Shown here: positions 1 to 12,167 of the stretch, in pieces
Layout: each line of letters begins with the position of its first letter
Position numbering within the stretch: position 1 is the stretch's first letter
Origin: Cryptomeria japonica
Lineage: Eukaryota > Streptophyta > Pinopsida > Cupressales > Cupressaceae
Length of the DNA: 64,000 nucleotides
Reading direction: 5' to 3'
Assembly: GCF_030272615.1 (NCBI RefSeq)
Contig: NC_081405.1
Span: forward strand, 154,232,613-154,296,612
The notes under the pieces: model-generated
The model's input: only the letters and a program-made list of their open reading frames with translations
Database searches by the model: none
Told to the model about the DNA's origin: nothing
Translations under genes and position numbers: made by a program

Positions 1-1465
1 TCCCTTGCCAAAAGTATAGCTTCTTTAGATCTGCATAAAGTTTATTAACCCCCAAGTTCCCTAAGTAAGGGGTATTATGAGCCTCCGATAAGACTACCTT
101 CCTTAAGTCCCCTGAACTAGGAACATGGATTCTGTTATTGTATCCGAGCAACCCTTCTTCATCTAATGTATACCCTTCAACCTTAGGATCCATTGGATCA
201 TATTCTAAAGATAATTTGACTTGCTCATACCATGGGTCATGTCCCTGCTCATCTATTACTTTCCTTTTGAAAGTAGTTTTGAATGTTTCTATAGTCATCA
301 AGTGCCTCCTCCTACTTAAAGCATCTGCCACCCTATTTTCCTTCCCCTTAATATATTCAATTTCAAAATCATATTCACTGAAAAATTCTAACCACGTTCT
401 TTGTCTAGCATTTAAGTGGGGTTGAGTGAAAATGTACTTTAGTCCTTGATTATCAGATTTTAACTCAAAGGGCTTCCCCAGTAAGAAGTGTCTCCATTTT
501 GGTAGGGCATGCACAATTGCTGCTAACTCTAAGTCGTGGGGCACACAATTAACTTCATGATTCTTCAGCTTCCTGGATTCGTAAGCTACTACCCCTTCAT
601 CTTGGATAAGTACTCCTCCTAAACCTTCAATAGAAGCATCAATTACGACTGTGAAGTGTCCATTTGGATCTGGTACCCTTAAAATGGGTGTTGAAGTTAG
701 TTTTTCTTTCAAAATTTGAAATGCCTTATCACTTTGCTCTGTCCACATAAACTTTTTACCTTTCCTCTGTAATGATGTGATAGGGTTTGCTATCTTAGAG
801 AATCCTTCCACAAACCTCCTATAGTACCCTGCTAGCCCCATAAAGCTTCTTACCTTTGAAACATTTTTAGGGATCGACCATTCTATTATTGCCTTTATCT
901 TATCTGGATCAACATCTATTCCTTCCTTTGATATGATATGCCCAAGGTAGTGAATCTTTTCCTCGAAGAAGGCACATTTTGATAATTTTCCATATAACTT
1001 GTGTTCCCTAAACCTTTGCAAAACCATTTGTAGGTGTACTAAATATTCCTCCTCATTCCTAGAGTAAATCAAGATTTCATCTAGAAATACCAAGACAAAT
1101 TTGTCCAAGTAGTCATGAAGTACACTTTTCATTAAAGGTTCATAAATGTAGCTGGGGCATTGGTTGATGATATCCTGATCGGAGGTCTATCTTCGAGAAA
1201 AATGCTGCTCCTTTCATTTGCTCAAAAATATCCTCTATTCGAGGTAAGGGATATCTATTATTTATTGTGATCTTGTTCAACATCCTATAGTCAATGCGTA
1301 GTCTTAAGGTCCCATCCTTCTTCTTAACAAATAAGAATGGTGCTCCCCATGGTGATACACTTGGCCTTATTAATCCCTTAGCTAAGAGTTCCTCTAATTG
1401 CATTTTGAGTTCTTGTAATTTAGTTGTGTTCATTTGATAAGGTGCCCTTGATACTGGTTTAGCTC
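1..1465 (-). pseudogene. gypsy pol: reverse transcriptase, RNase H and integrase zinc-finger remnant
   Basis: Reading down the minus strand, the RT N-terminus ([17 protein letters not shown], then [10 protein letters not shown] and [12 protein letters not shown]) lies at about 1180-1465. Roughly 30 residues expected next, up to the PFGLTNAP region, are missing near 1150-1170, and the frame shifts there. The active-site box at about 1076-1087 reads FLDE instead of FLDD, so an essential acidic position is altered. The thumb (YLGHIISKEGIDVDPDK), RNase H (VVIDAS, then SDNQGLKYIF and VADALSR) and the start of the integrase H2C2 zinc finger (EAHNTPYLGN) follow down to position 1. The polymerase cannot be active. 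Family assignment rests on motif recognition and is secure. Confidence 0.85.
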
Positions 1466-1549
1466 TCCCGGTAGTAAGTCGATAGAAAAGTCAAAGTTCC
1501 TTTTAGGGGGTAAGCTTGGTAATTCTTCTGGAAATACATCCTTGAATTC

Positions 1550-2092
1550 TCATAAGAAAGGGGCATTTTCAAGGGTTGGGGTATTTTCCTCTGCTCCTTC
1601 ATCAATTTCAACCATATAGATTAGGCTTCCTCTTCTTCTTTCCTTCTTTAATTGCATGGCTAATATGGTTTCTATATTAATGGGGTTAAACTTTCCTTGG
1701 ATTTTGACCCTTTTTCCCCCATCATCCAAACATTCAACAACTTTGTTATAGCAATCTATGCTATCTTGATGATCTGTTAACCAACTCATTCCAATAATTA
1801 CATCATATAATCCTAGGGGTGCCACATAGAGATCTACCCTTGTTTCAAACTCAGGAAATTGTACCCATGCCCTTGGCAAACACTTAGTTACTTCCCTAGT
1901 TGCCTTATCCCCATATTGAACCGTCAATGATGACTCCATTTGATTAACTTTTAATACATATTTTCTTACTAATTCAGGTGAGATGAAACATTCAGATGAC
2001 CCAATGTCAATTAGAATTGAAATTGGTTGTTCAAATAGTGTACATGTAGTTTCCATGGGAACATTCTGGAGTTTTGTTCTTTGGTTCCTCAC
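1550..2092 (-). pseudogene. gypsy aspartic protease remnant
   Basis: An open stretch of 180 codons contains a retropepsin-like core: ISILIDIGSSECFISPELV near residues 24-42, the hydrophobic strand VDLYVAPLGLYDVIIGMSWL near 86-105, and the flanking DSIDCYNKVVE. The catalytic D-T/S-G triad is D-I-G here, which a single C-to-T change from Thr would give, so activity is unlikely. It lies between the gag zinc knuckle and the RT domain, as expected for a gypsy polyprotein. The start codon has no meaning because the domain belongs to a gag-pol polyprotein. Confidence 0.8.
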
Positions 2093-2099
2093 TGCTGCA

Positions 2100-3326
2100 T
2101 AAATCCTTTGTTGAGGCCCTTGTTGCGGTTGATTGGCCCTAATTTGATCTCATATTTTGGGGCATTCTCTAGCAAAATGGTTTCCCCCATACATAAAACA
2201 CCCACCTGGAGGTCCCCTCCTGCCTTGATTCCTAGGGGGATCATTCCTTGTTTCACTGGCCCTCGGTGGATAAGTTATCCTGTTGTGTGGTCATTCATGT
2301 TATAATTGCCCCTGTTATTATTATTATTATTATTTCCATTCCTCTGATATTGATTAGGGAGGGGCCTTCTTTCATAAGAATTGTTCCTTTGACTTTTGTT
2401 GAAGTTAGTGTTCCCCTTGAATTCCTGCTTCCTTTTAAATGAGTGTTTCCCATTATAGTTCTGCCTTGTTGCTATTAGGGCTTGAATATTTCTCTCCTAC
2501 CTAAGGGACTTTTCAAGTACTTCATTCATGTTTTTGGGTCCAAGCATGTCAACCTCTGCCCCTATGTTGGTATTTAGTCCCAAAATGAACTTCTTGTTTG
2601 ACCTTCTTCATCCTTCTGGTACATAGGTACGTACTTAAGCAATTTGGTGAACTTATCCCAATATTGTTGGATTGATAGGGGCCCTTGTCATAGATTATGG
2701 AACTCTGTCACCTTCTCATCAAATAACAATTGTGGTAACCACCTTTTACGAAAATGGTGAACAAATTGATCCCATGTGATCGTATCCCTGCTATACCCAT
2801 TTTGCTCCTTTGTGTTGGTCCACCAACTAATTGCCTCCCTTGTTAGTTCATAGGAACCCCATAAGGCCTTGGTTGTTTCACTAAAATCGCTTAGTTTGAA
2901 ATACTTTTCCATTTCATTTAACCAATTTTCAGCTCCTTCATCAATTTGCTTCCCATCGAACTTAGGGGGGTGATTTTCTTCAAATCCTTAGAGAGTTCCA
3001 ACATGTTACTTTCTCTTATTGTCCATCACATTCCCTTGATTGCTACCAGGGTTCCCATTTTCAATTCCACTTCGATTTTCAATGTCATTCTGCCTTGCTC
3101 TAAGGTTCTGCATTGATTGCTCCAAGAAGTTGATCTTATCCCTTTGTTCGGTTAGCAAGTTGATTATGGCCTCAACCCCATCTTCGTTATTCCCTTGGTT
3201 TTGTTGATTCCCTTCATCATTTTCCTCATGGTTTTCTTCAAGGTTTTCCTCATGGTTAGGTTCCCTTTGTCTCCTAGTGGTAGCAAGTCTTCCATTTCCC
3301 CTTCCTCTTTCTCTTCCTCTAGCCAT
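2100..3326 (-). pseudogene. gypsy gag (capsid/nucleocapsid) remnant
   Basis: The minus-strand frame opens with ATG at 3326 and a basic, then Asn/Glu-rich leader (MARGRERGRGNGR). A coiled-coil-like stretch (INLLTEQRDKINFLEQ) follows. At 2688-2912 comes a retrotransposon gag domain (ALWGSYELTREAISWW, then TWDQFVHHFRKRWLP). Near 2150-2200 is a zinc-knuckle remnant, C-F-M-Y-G-G-N-H-F-A-R-E-C, in which the second Cys is Tyr. Stops and shifts break the frame between 2440 and 2690. A gag packages the element RNA; this copy is not functional. Confidence 0.8.
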
Positions 3327-3459
3327 CTAGGGTTTACATGTAAATTAAATTATATACTTAGTTCTTGATTTAAGATTTTATAATTTAATCTCTACCATTG
3401 CAAGACACTCCCTTAGTTGTGTAAGTTGAAGTGAGCACAAGGCCTAGATTTTAACCTTC

Positions 3460-3471
3460 GCTTTGATACCA
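3460..3471 (-). other. primer binding site (initiator tRNA-Met type)
   Basis: The minus strand reads TGGTATCAAAGC, close to the plant initiator-Met PBS TGGTATCAGAGC. It lies two bases inside the LTR terminus and upstream of gag, which fixes the orientation of the element. Confidence 0.8.
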
Positions 3472-3473
3472 CA

Positions 3474-6400
3474 TGTAATAACCCACTATACTTAACCCAA
3501 GAAAATTTTGACAACATTTTTTTATTTATTTAATCATTTGTGTTTGATTCAATCGCATACTCTGGGCATCTATCCATTTGGATTATGCATTCATCCATCT
3601 GGGGTGAGCATCTAACCATATGGGTTAGGCATATGTCCATACGAGACAGGAGGTTTCATCTATCCAATACAGGATAGGCATCTACCCAAATAGGGTAGGC
3701 ATCTATCCAACTTGGGATAGGAGGTGCTCTAGCTAGAGACTTAGACTCATTGGGACCATTCGGGTCCTAAGTCACTCACTAAGAACTACACTCCTTTAAT
3801 AGGTGTTCATCGAGGTCGCTGCCCTTAGGAGCAAGTAAAATAATATATTGCAAGCTTGAATTCTGCCTCGAAATTTGGCCTAAAGCCTCGAGAAGTCAAG
3901 CAAATCCATACGGGATTTCTTCGGAGTATGCGTTGAATTACTTTTTCTTTTATTACACTTATCTTTCAATCAGGATTCTTCTTAATCCTTCTTCTTACCA
4001 AATCCTAGACCCCATCCCTAAATGCCTGAGTACTAGGGACAACTTCGTCCCTAGACTGCCTACATACCCGTTTCAGCAAGGGATCAAGGCGTATAATATA
4101 TAGTTTTGTTTTCTAATCTATGATTTAATGTAAACTGTTTGGTGGGTACGCAACCCTTTCTAGGTCAATGTCCCAGACAGTTTCTCTGTGGTTGCTACCC
4201 ACGATGATAGCTTTTAAGCAAAGGATCAAGGTGACCTATTGCTTGTGGCCTAAAATAACTAGGTCCTAATACCTATCATAAGTGTCACCCTTGACCCAAT
4301 TGTCAATCGTCAACAACTCTTCGAGATTAAGCCAAGTTTATCAAAGCATTTCACTCAATCACTCTAAGGGGTTTACTAAAGTTTATCTAGTGGATGTAAA
4401 TTCATTTAAAGATTATCTTATTAGGTTGTTGATCCAAGGGGGATTGCCCACCCCTTGGATTTTAACTTTCAAGTGTCCCTTATTACTCCCCGACGATTTA
4501 TAGGGACGATGCCACAGACGTCGTTGATGCAGATTTATTAGGCGTTAGGTGCAGTAGTTCAACATGACAACATTAACCGTAAGCGTGACCCAGAGGCACC
4601 GTATATACCAAACGTTGCTAAGTTTTAGTTTCCAACACCTCTTGTTGAGTTTTATAACTAAGAGAGCTAACTCTTATATTCAATGAACTTAAAATTATTC
4701 TAATGTAGACATAATTGAAACTCATATTGAGAAATATGCCACGAATTTATCTCTGCGTATAAATGAAGGAAATTCACTTGAAGTAGAATCTTATTAACGT
4801 TCAAAAAGAAGAATAAATTTAAATAAGAGATCTACCATCTAGTGACATCAATTACGCAACTAGCATGGATAAATAAGAAAGTGTAACTTGTATAGAAATA
4901 ACGAGAATTGAATAAATATACCACCACTAAAAGTAACTTGCATGACATTAAATTCATCTTTTTCTAATTTTACCCTCTTTTAAAATAATATTGATACTTA
5001 GGTAAGAAAGGAAATATCAATCTAAATTCGTGAAATAAATGAACCATCCAATTAAATAAATCTACTTAGTTAAAATTCATTGTGGAGAATTTAAATTGTT
5101 CATTCCTATCTAAGTTTTCCAATCACTTGACAAAATGATTTCCCATTTATCTAATCTAGATTCAATTGTTGGGACCTGTTTCCAATTTTAATCCCTTTTA
5201 GAATAAAATTTGATAAATTAACAATCCTTTTCTATGTATTTATATTCATATAATTAAAATTAGTATTAACATAATCTTAATATATTAATATTATTAATAA
5301 ATTATTATATTTTTATTCTATTTAAAACCTATTAATACCTAATCTTACTTTGATTAATTTTTATTTATGGAAATAATAACTACTGATTTATTTATTAGTG
5401 GTTAAATAAAATAAAAAATATAGATAATAGTTGTATGATGAAATTACAGAGTTACAGAGAATGATTTTCTCGAGGCATCAACAAATTTTACATATTCCTG
5501 AGATATATTTTTTTGAAAAGGTTTATTTATAGAGAATGATTTTCGGGAGGCATCAACAAATTTCACATAAAACTGAGATATATTTCTTTGAAAGGGTTTA
5601 TTTACTGATTTTCTGGAGGCATCAATAGATTTCACACATTCTTGAAAAAAAAAATTTGAAAGGGCTTATTTACAGAGAATGATTTTCCAGAGACATTGAT
5701 ATAAAACAATAATTTAAAGAAAGGGTTTATTTAAGAGAATAGAGGTAGAAAGAAAAATTCACTATTAAACATAGAGGTAGAAAGAAAAATTCACTATTAA
5801 GGAATAATATTTTCATTTGATTGATCAAAAACAAGATTCATATACAGGTAATTAATTTTTATTCAAAGTAAGTTTTATTCACCGAAAAGAAAAGAATAAA
5901 AGCAAGAAAACAAGATTCATGCACGGGTAATTAATTTTTATTCACGAGAGAAGAATTAATTCTTCGAAAAATAGCTAAATAGGAAAAATAGGATTTTTGC
6001 ACAAATCTAGACTTAAATAGAAAAGAAAGAAAAAGCAAGATCTCTTTCCTTCTTTTTCACTAAAGAAAATTAATTAAATAAATAGATATCCTTACATGCA
6101 TTTTTAAGGAGAAAAGGTTTACTTTTTTTTTGAAACAACAAATACATATATATTTTTTTTTTAGAATTAATAGAATTTTCTTTATTATTTTTTCTAATTA
6201 CTAAGATGGTAGATCTTTTATATGAAATAAATTCTAAGAGAGAAAAAAAAACTATTTCTTGCAAAATAAAAAGTTCACGTGTGTCAATTAAAAGAATGTG
6301 AAGAGAGGAGAACCTGGATACTCGAAGCTTGATGTAGAATCCCCTCCAAATTCTTCAAGCTAGCCTCCCTTGATCCTTCCTTGCAACTTTGAGAAATTTC

Positions 6401-6642
6401 TTCAAAACAACTACTTAGCAATCCTACAATGAAATGTGACTACAAAGAAAAACCTACTACTTTCAATAAGTTGAGAAGATTTCTTTCTTCAAAATAACCA
6501 ACTCCCTCTTTTAAAAAAATTGCATACATTATATAAAAAAGATCCCTCAATTCCACTATCAAGAAAATTAATTGAAAGAAATTATTCTTTTCCAATATTG
6601 GATCCATGCAAAATTGATTAATATCTTAGTGGGGGAGTTACA
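3474..6642 (-). repeat. 5' LTR of the first gypsy element (outer boundary inferred)
   Basis: The inner edge is clear: plus-strand TGTAATAACCC begins right after the PBS and two spacer bases. The outer edge is proposed at GGGGGAGTTACA, so the LTR would be bounded by TGTAA...TTACA. That gives about 3.17 kb, long but within the plant gypsy range. No second LTR is in the window to confirm the edge. The stretch has no convincing coding capacity; short open frames in it look incidental. Confidence 0.4.
5456..5803. repeat. tandem repeats inside the LTR (about 70-bp and 32-bp units)
   Basis: At 5456-5730 a unit of roughly 65-75 bp is repeated about four times; each copy has GAGAATGATTTTC, then GAGGCATCAACAAATTT, then GAAAGGGTTTATTTA. 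At 5741-5801 a 32-bp unit beginning AGAGGTAGAAAG is present twice with little change. Further on, ACAAGATTCAT with GGTAATTAATTTTTATTCA occurs at about 5832 and 5910. Such arrays are common in long LTRs. Confidence 0.75.
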
Positions 6643-7379
6643 TGCAAGGAAATTAAAGAATGAAGATTCCTCTGGAAGCTTCTAATTTCTCCTACAACAT
6701 GTGCCTATTTGAAAATGGAAAATTAAATAATGCCTATTTAAATTATTTTCTCCAAGTGTGTATGCTGGTCCATTATTTAACCTTTTATAATAATTATTCA
6801 ACCATATTTAATAGCTCAACCACAAAAAAATATAATAGTAATTATATCAAATTAAAAGTGACAAAGGAGGGTTATGACACTATCATTCCCTAGATAAAAT
6901 GAAAGATAGCTAAATTTCCCAACGGTTTGTATTGTCCCAAAAAAAAAGAAATCAAGATATAATAAAAAGTAGAATAATGAAATAAATAGAAGAATGTAAA
7001 ATGCTCTATCTCTCCTATATCCATGTACCTACAAGGGTATCATGGGTGGACCAAGTAATATTAATAGACATATATAGGTAAGCTCGAGGGAACACAAATA
7101 ATCATACTAAAATCTATATTCTAAAGATAAGAAGCATATTTATCTAAGGAATTTATGCCAATAGATTGTTATTCTCTTGATCTTGATCATAGGGAGAGGG
7201 AGGTCAAGCCTATAAAAGAAATATTAGTAAAGAATTACCACACCTATGACTTGTAGCAAGAGATAAAGATCTAGATGCAAGAACATCATTATGGACATCT
7301 TGTGATATGGTTTTCAATGATCTTACAAAGATCATAGGCAATGCCAAATTATCCTCTAAAGATTTAAACTAGCCTCCTT
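6643..7379. other. A+T-rich stretch without recognisable feature
   Basis: Both strands were read; only short frames and A/T runs are present, with no motif that can be assigned. It may be flank of the first gypsy element or the tail of the fragment at 7.4-9.1 kb. Confidence 0.5.
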
Positions 7380-9110
7380 GGGAAGGAGAGTCTAGTGAAT
7401 CTATGTTAGAGAAAGAGACAAGAGGAATACCACCACTAATCTCATGAATAGGAGTAGTGGCAGGCACAGAGGGAGTTGGAACTTTTACAAGAAGAACTAA
7501 TGGAAAGAGGTCTAGAGGAGGAAAAGATAGCGGATTAGACTTTTTCTTGTGAAATGATGGAATGGGACCTTTCTCAAACTCTCACTTAGGAGGTTGTTGA
7601 CAAATTTCAACATTAATGGTGGTAGGTATAATGAGATGGAAGATGTGTGACAAGATCACCATTGGATAACACCTTCATGTTTGGAATATCCAATTTCTCA
7701 ATGAAAGATGGAACATTAAGAAGGTTAAGAATCAATAAAAGTTTCATCGAGGGAGTTGGGAAATCATAGACACTTTTGAGGTGAGGTTCATTAGGATCAC
7801 ATAGAGGAATTATAAGTGGTACAAAATAAATAGTGACCAAAGGTGGATAAGGAGAAGAATTAGGCATGAGTAAGTCAGCAAGTGGTCACATAGGTGGAGG
7901 ATGGTCATCAACACATATATACATAACATCCTGCTTGTGAGATAATGCATGCCTATGATGCTTACACTCATGTACAAGTTGGTTTTGGTTGTTGTGAGGA
8001 TACAAAAACTATATAAGATACAAATAAGAAAACTCTGGTTCACTTTTGAAGTTATCTTCACCTCTAAAACTAGGGGAATAATAGGCCCTACAAGTGGAAG
8101 GTGAGGTGATTGAGGTGTATGCATTCTAGTTTATACCATAGGTTCCTTTCAACTTCCTCCTTAGAGGTAGTTGGAGGAATAGGAGGTGCCCTTAGAGGAT
8201 GAGACATAAATGGTCCAAAAGAGGATCCATGTCCAATAGGTTGCTTCCCCTTTCCTATTTATGAAGTAGATATGGATACACCAAGAATTACCGGTGGACG
8301 AAAAAACCCAAGGGGAAGATTTAAAGAACATAGAATATTTTCCCCTTATATTGTAGGAATAGTAGGAGGAACATAAGACATTATCTAGGGCTAGGACATA
8401 TTTTAAGAAATGGGAGGTCTACCCAACAAAACATGTTTAGCCCTAGCTCTTGAAGAGGAAGGAATGGAGGTAGAAACACGTTGATGTGATTTAGTAGATA
8501 CAAGGGAAGAAACCATAGGAGAGGATCAAGAGGAAAGTGTATAAGAAGACATTGAATACCCAACTTTTAACTTATAATATGCCTTGAATAATAGATCGCT
8601 ACAAATTTGTAGAGGTCTTAGAGGAGTATGTAAAAAATAATTCAGAGAAAACCCCCATGAGATACAAGTGGCTTATATCCATAAACTTGGATAATATGCA
8701 TTGTACCATCATGAGGAAACTTTAGAGTTTTAAGCACAATGAAAGTGGCTGCATTCATGAAAACTAGCCATGGAATGCCTAGTTTCACTTTGAATAGGTC
8801 AAATCTAGGAATGACAACAAATGTAGTTGTATTGACTTGGGTCTAACTTGAAACAACAAATTAATGGAACCCATAGTAGGCCAAGGGAGACCACCATGTG
8901 TATTATTGATCATAGGTAAACTACCATATTTATCCTTATGAAACCTATTATAAAAAAATGTTTCCTTTATTATGATATTGACCTTGCTTATAAGATAAAC
9001 AAGAGAACACCATTTATGGTTTTCTCATTAAAATGAGAAATGATATATAGAGATTTGTACTTTGTATCATAAGGTAGATAATTAGATGAAAGTGATATGA
9101 TATAATGACA
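7380..9110 (-). pseudogene. decayed gypsy-like polyprotein fragment
   Basis: Minus-strand frames, broken by many stops, keep stretches typical of a retroelement polyprotein. Near 8700-8815 the reading FDLFKVKLGIPWLVFMNAAT followed by LKTLKFPHDG resembles the C-terminal half of a plant gypsy protease, where LGRPWL-x-LKF is usual. Lower coordinates give a Pro/Ser-rich region (8100-8560) and further broken frames (7613-8124). No active-site motif survives, no LTR was found, and the edges are approximate. A different decayed polyprotein is possible. Confidence 0.4.
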
Positions 9111-12100
9111 CACGCCTGAAATAATTAGGTTCATACATCAATGTAGTAGGAGGAGCTAAAGTTTCAATTGTTATGAAGTTGGCAAAATGTAATGGAAATG
9201 GATCTGAATAGATCTATAGTTGTTGATTCAGTTTGGAAACCAATTTATTAACACTTTTTTTTGTCATTGATTCAAGTGTTACTTGCATTTATGTGGTCTT
9301 GTACTATATGGAAATGATGCACGCATTAATCTATATCATGCCCAAGAACATGGTGAAATTGAAAAAATGTTTTTCCAGCATACCAAGTTGGATAAGGTTT
9401 ATCACTTAGAAGTGGTTTGATTTCAAGAAGTGTTATCAGTTTATTTTATTTTATTTTTTTGCATAATATTTAATAAATAATCAGATAGCTTGGTAAATGG
9501 TCTTCACTTATGAGGTGCTACATCCTAGACCTCAAAATCCCAAGGTATAATTATTAACTTCTCTCATGATTAAAAGGCTTATTTATTTTATGGTTTGTAG
9601 AAGAAGAATAACCACCCTAGTTATCGAGGTGATTCAATTAGGTTGAGATCCCATACTAACCAACAATTTGTTGATGATATTTCAAGAGGGTGCAAAGATG
9701 AGCAAAATAATTTATTTTTCATTTATAAGATTTTATCCCTACGCATTGGCTATAAGTTTATCATGAATACACATTGTACATTAGAATTTTAGAGTGTATA
9801 GGGAATTTGTGAGAATAATAATTGATATCTAAATATGAAATTAGTTTCCTTTTTAGTAGGTCCTTACTTACAATGGATGAGATTAGTAAACATGACCCGT
9901 GGTCCAATATTTGCCTAGAAGTGTTGGAGCAACCGATTGATTACTTGTTCAAATGTGTAAATTGAATTGTGAGGAAGAGAGAAAAACTAGTACATCTAGG
10001 TATCTTTCAATGACCATAGGAATAACTTTGCTAACAATGCAAAATATGTGTATTAAAAAAGAACCAACACTGATCCAATTTTTTAACTTGAATCACTAAA
10101 AAGTGACAAATATGTTTTCAATTTTGAAATGATGTAAACTTATAAAATGTGTATTATTCAATGCATTTATGTTTGTATTTTTTTGAAAAAATTATAAAAC
10201 TATTTGAATATATTTATTTATAAATTTGACACTATAATTTAATTGCTAATATAATGTTGAAAATGAAGTTACATGGAACACCACTCTTTATATAGTAACT
10301 TTTTTCCTTCAATTTTTTTTTTGTATTTATAACTTGAAACTTTAGTGCATGAATTTTTTTTTCAAGTTTTGATAAATACATTTGTCTAAGTAATTATTAA
10401 AATATGTGTGAATAAAAACCACATCTTTTCCATAGAATATCACCTTTTGCCCTACTATTTATCTAAAATAGAAATTTGTTTATACTATATTGCCATATAA
10501 TATTTTATTTAGTGTATCATTTTTTTTAAAAAAAATTTAAATAAGTTTTAGTATTTTTTCTTGATATGATAATAAACAATATATTTTGGTTTTAATCACC
10601 TACTTTTAGTAAAATAAATAATAAATAATAAAAATAATTAAACTATTACAAAAATATATAGTTGAAAACTACACTAATAGGTCTACAAAAGGTATTTTTA
10701 TATCTTTTATATATATTATCTACATGAGTAGGAGTTGCTGACACATCATGTTATTCAAACAATTTTATTTTCTGGTAAATTAGCCTCAAAGTGTGCTTCA
10801 TATCCATTTAGTAAATACTTTTAGTTGGAAAAGTTGTGGCCATATCTAATTTATTTAGAATGAATCTATCTAGATCATATGTTTGATAAAAGTTGAAATT
10901 TAGTTAGAAGTTCTTAAATTCACTTGTGATGATATGTTGGCCAAATGTATGACACAACTTTGTACTTTTACTCTAATGCATACTTGATCTCTCTTCTTTG
11001 TGGAGTTTTTTCTCTCAAAGGTTTCTCCATGTAAATCTTGTGTTATGTGATACTTTTATGTTGTTGATTTGTGCCTCATTGTTACTATCTTATGGTGATA
11101 TTATTCTTTATTCTTTATTCTTGTTGTTATAAGTTCACATAAGATAGGGTTATTAAGCATGATATGCAGGCTGATTTTTAACATCGTTGAGAAAAATGAT
11201 CTGATCATAATTTTTCACATGAAAAAATTTAATTTTTAGATTTGCATATAAGTTTCATATTTTTATGTTTTAGTTTTCCAAGCCTGTATCTCATACTTTG
11301 ATTGGTTTATTGGATAGAGATTGATCTTCACAACATGTGCTATTGAACCCTTTTAATTCTTAATATATAATTTGACCTACATGTCAGAAATAGGGGTTGA
11401 GAATTTATTTATTAGCATTTTGGACAAGTGTTATTCATTTTTCAATGTGGGTTTCTATTGAAGAGTGCAGATTTTTTAAAATAAAACAAGAAATCGGACA
11501 TTTTGTTCACTGAAAATGAATTGCTTGATCGTTTGGTATTGATTGTTGTGGATTCACTTTTTCATGTTTTGGATAATCTATTTAGATCTCCATTTGAATG
11601 TTCATCAATTCATTTTTCTATGAAATTCTAATTTGATTAAATCTGAATATCTTTAATTTTTGAATTTCCCTTAGATGATTGCATCAACACTTGTAGGAAT
11701 TGTGATATTTCTAATTAATACAATATTGGTTTGATATATCTAATTTAAACTTCCACTGTCTTAAAGAAAATTTATGGTTATCATTGTCTATTAGCATAGA
11801 TTTCATTATCATTTCTTGTTACCATATCATCTTTATTTATTTATTTCCAATTCATGTTAGGATGTAATAATAGTAAGATAAGCATTCACCTTCAAATCTT
11901 CTTACAATTATGCTCATATTTTGAAATATAATATTGTAAGTCTTGCATATTACATTTACTTTCAAAACTTGTGATTTCAGGACTTCATCTAAAAGTAAAT
12001 GTAATATGGAAGACTTCAAGTCAATTTTTCATATGTCCATGCCATCCCATTTCATGTGTCACATTTCTCTTTCTTAAAACAAATGACCGAAGATGTAGCC

Positions 12101-12167
12101 TCTATTGTTCCTTCATGTGTCTCCCTTGGAGATCATATACAAAGAATACTCTAAGGCTAGTTTACTA
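9111..12167. other. A+T-rich stretch without supported gene
   Basis: About 3 kb of low-complexity A+T-rich sequence. No frame above 65 codons has family resemblance and no terminal repeats were recognised. The right part may hold the lost 5' half and intron of the hAT element that follows. I see nothing else in it. Confidence 0.5.

Larger units (their letters stand above)
1..6642 (-). mobile_element. Ty3/gypsy LTR retrotransposon, 5' part, running off the window
   Basis: On the minus strand the order is LTR (high coordinates), primer binding site, gag, protease, reverse transcriptase, RNase H and the start of integrase, which is Ty3/gypsy order. The element leaves the window at position 1, so its other LTR is not visible. 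It is dead: in-frame stops, a changed protease triad, an RT deletion and a changed RT active site are all present. The right boundary at 6642 is inferred from LTR-like termini and is less certain than the internal domains. Confidence 0.75.
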
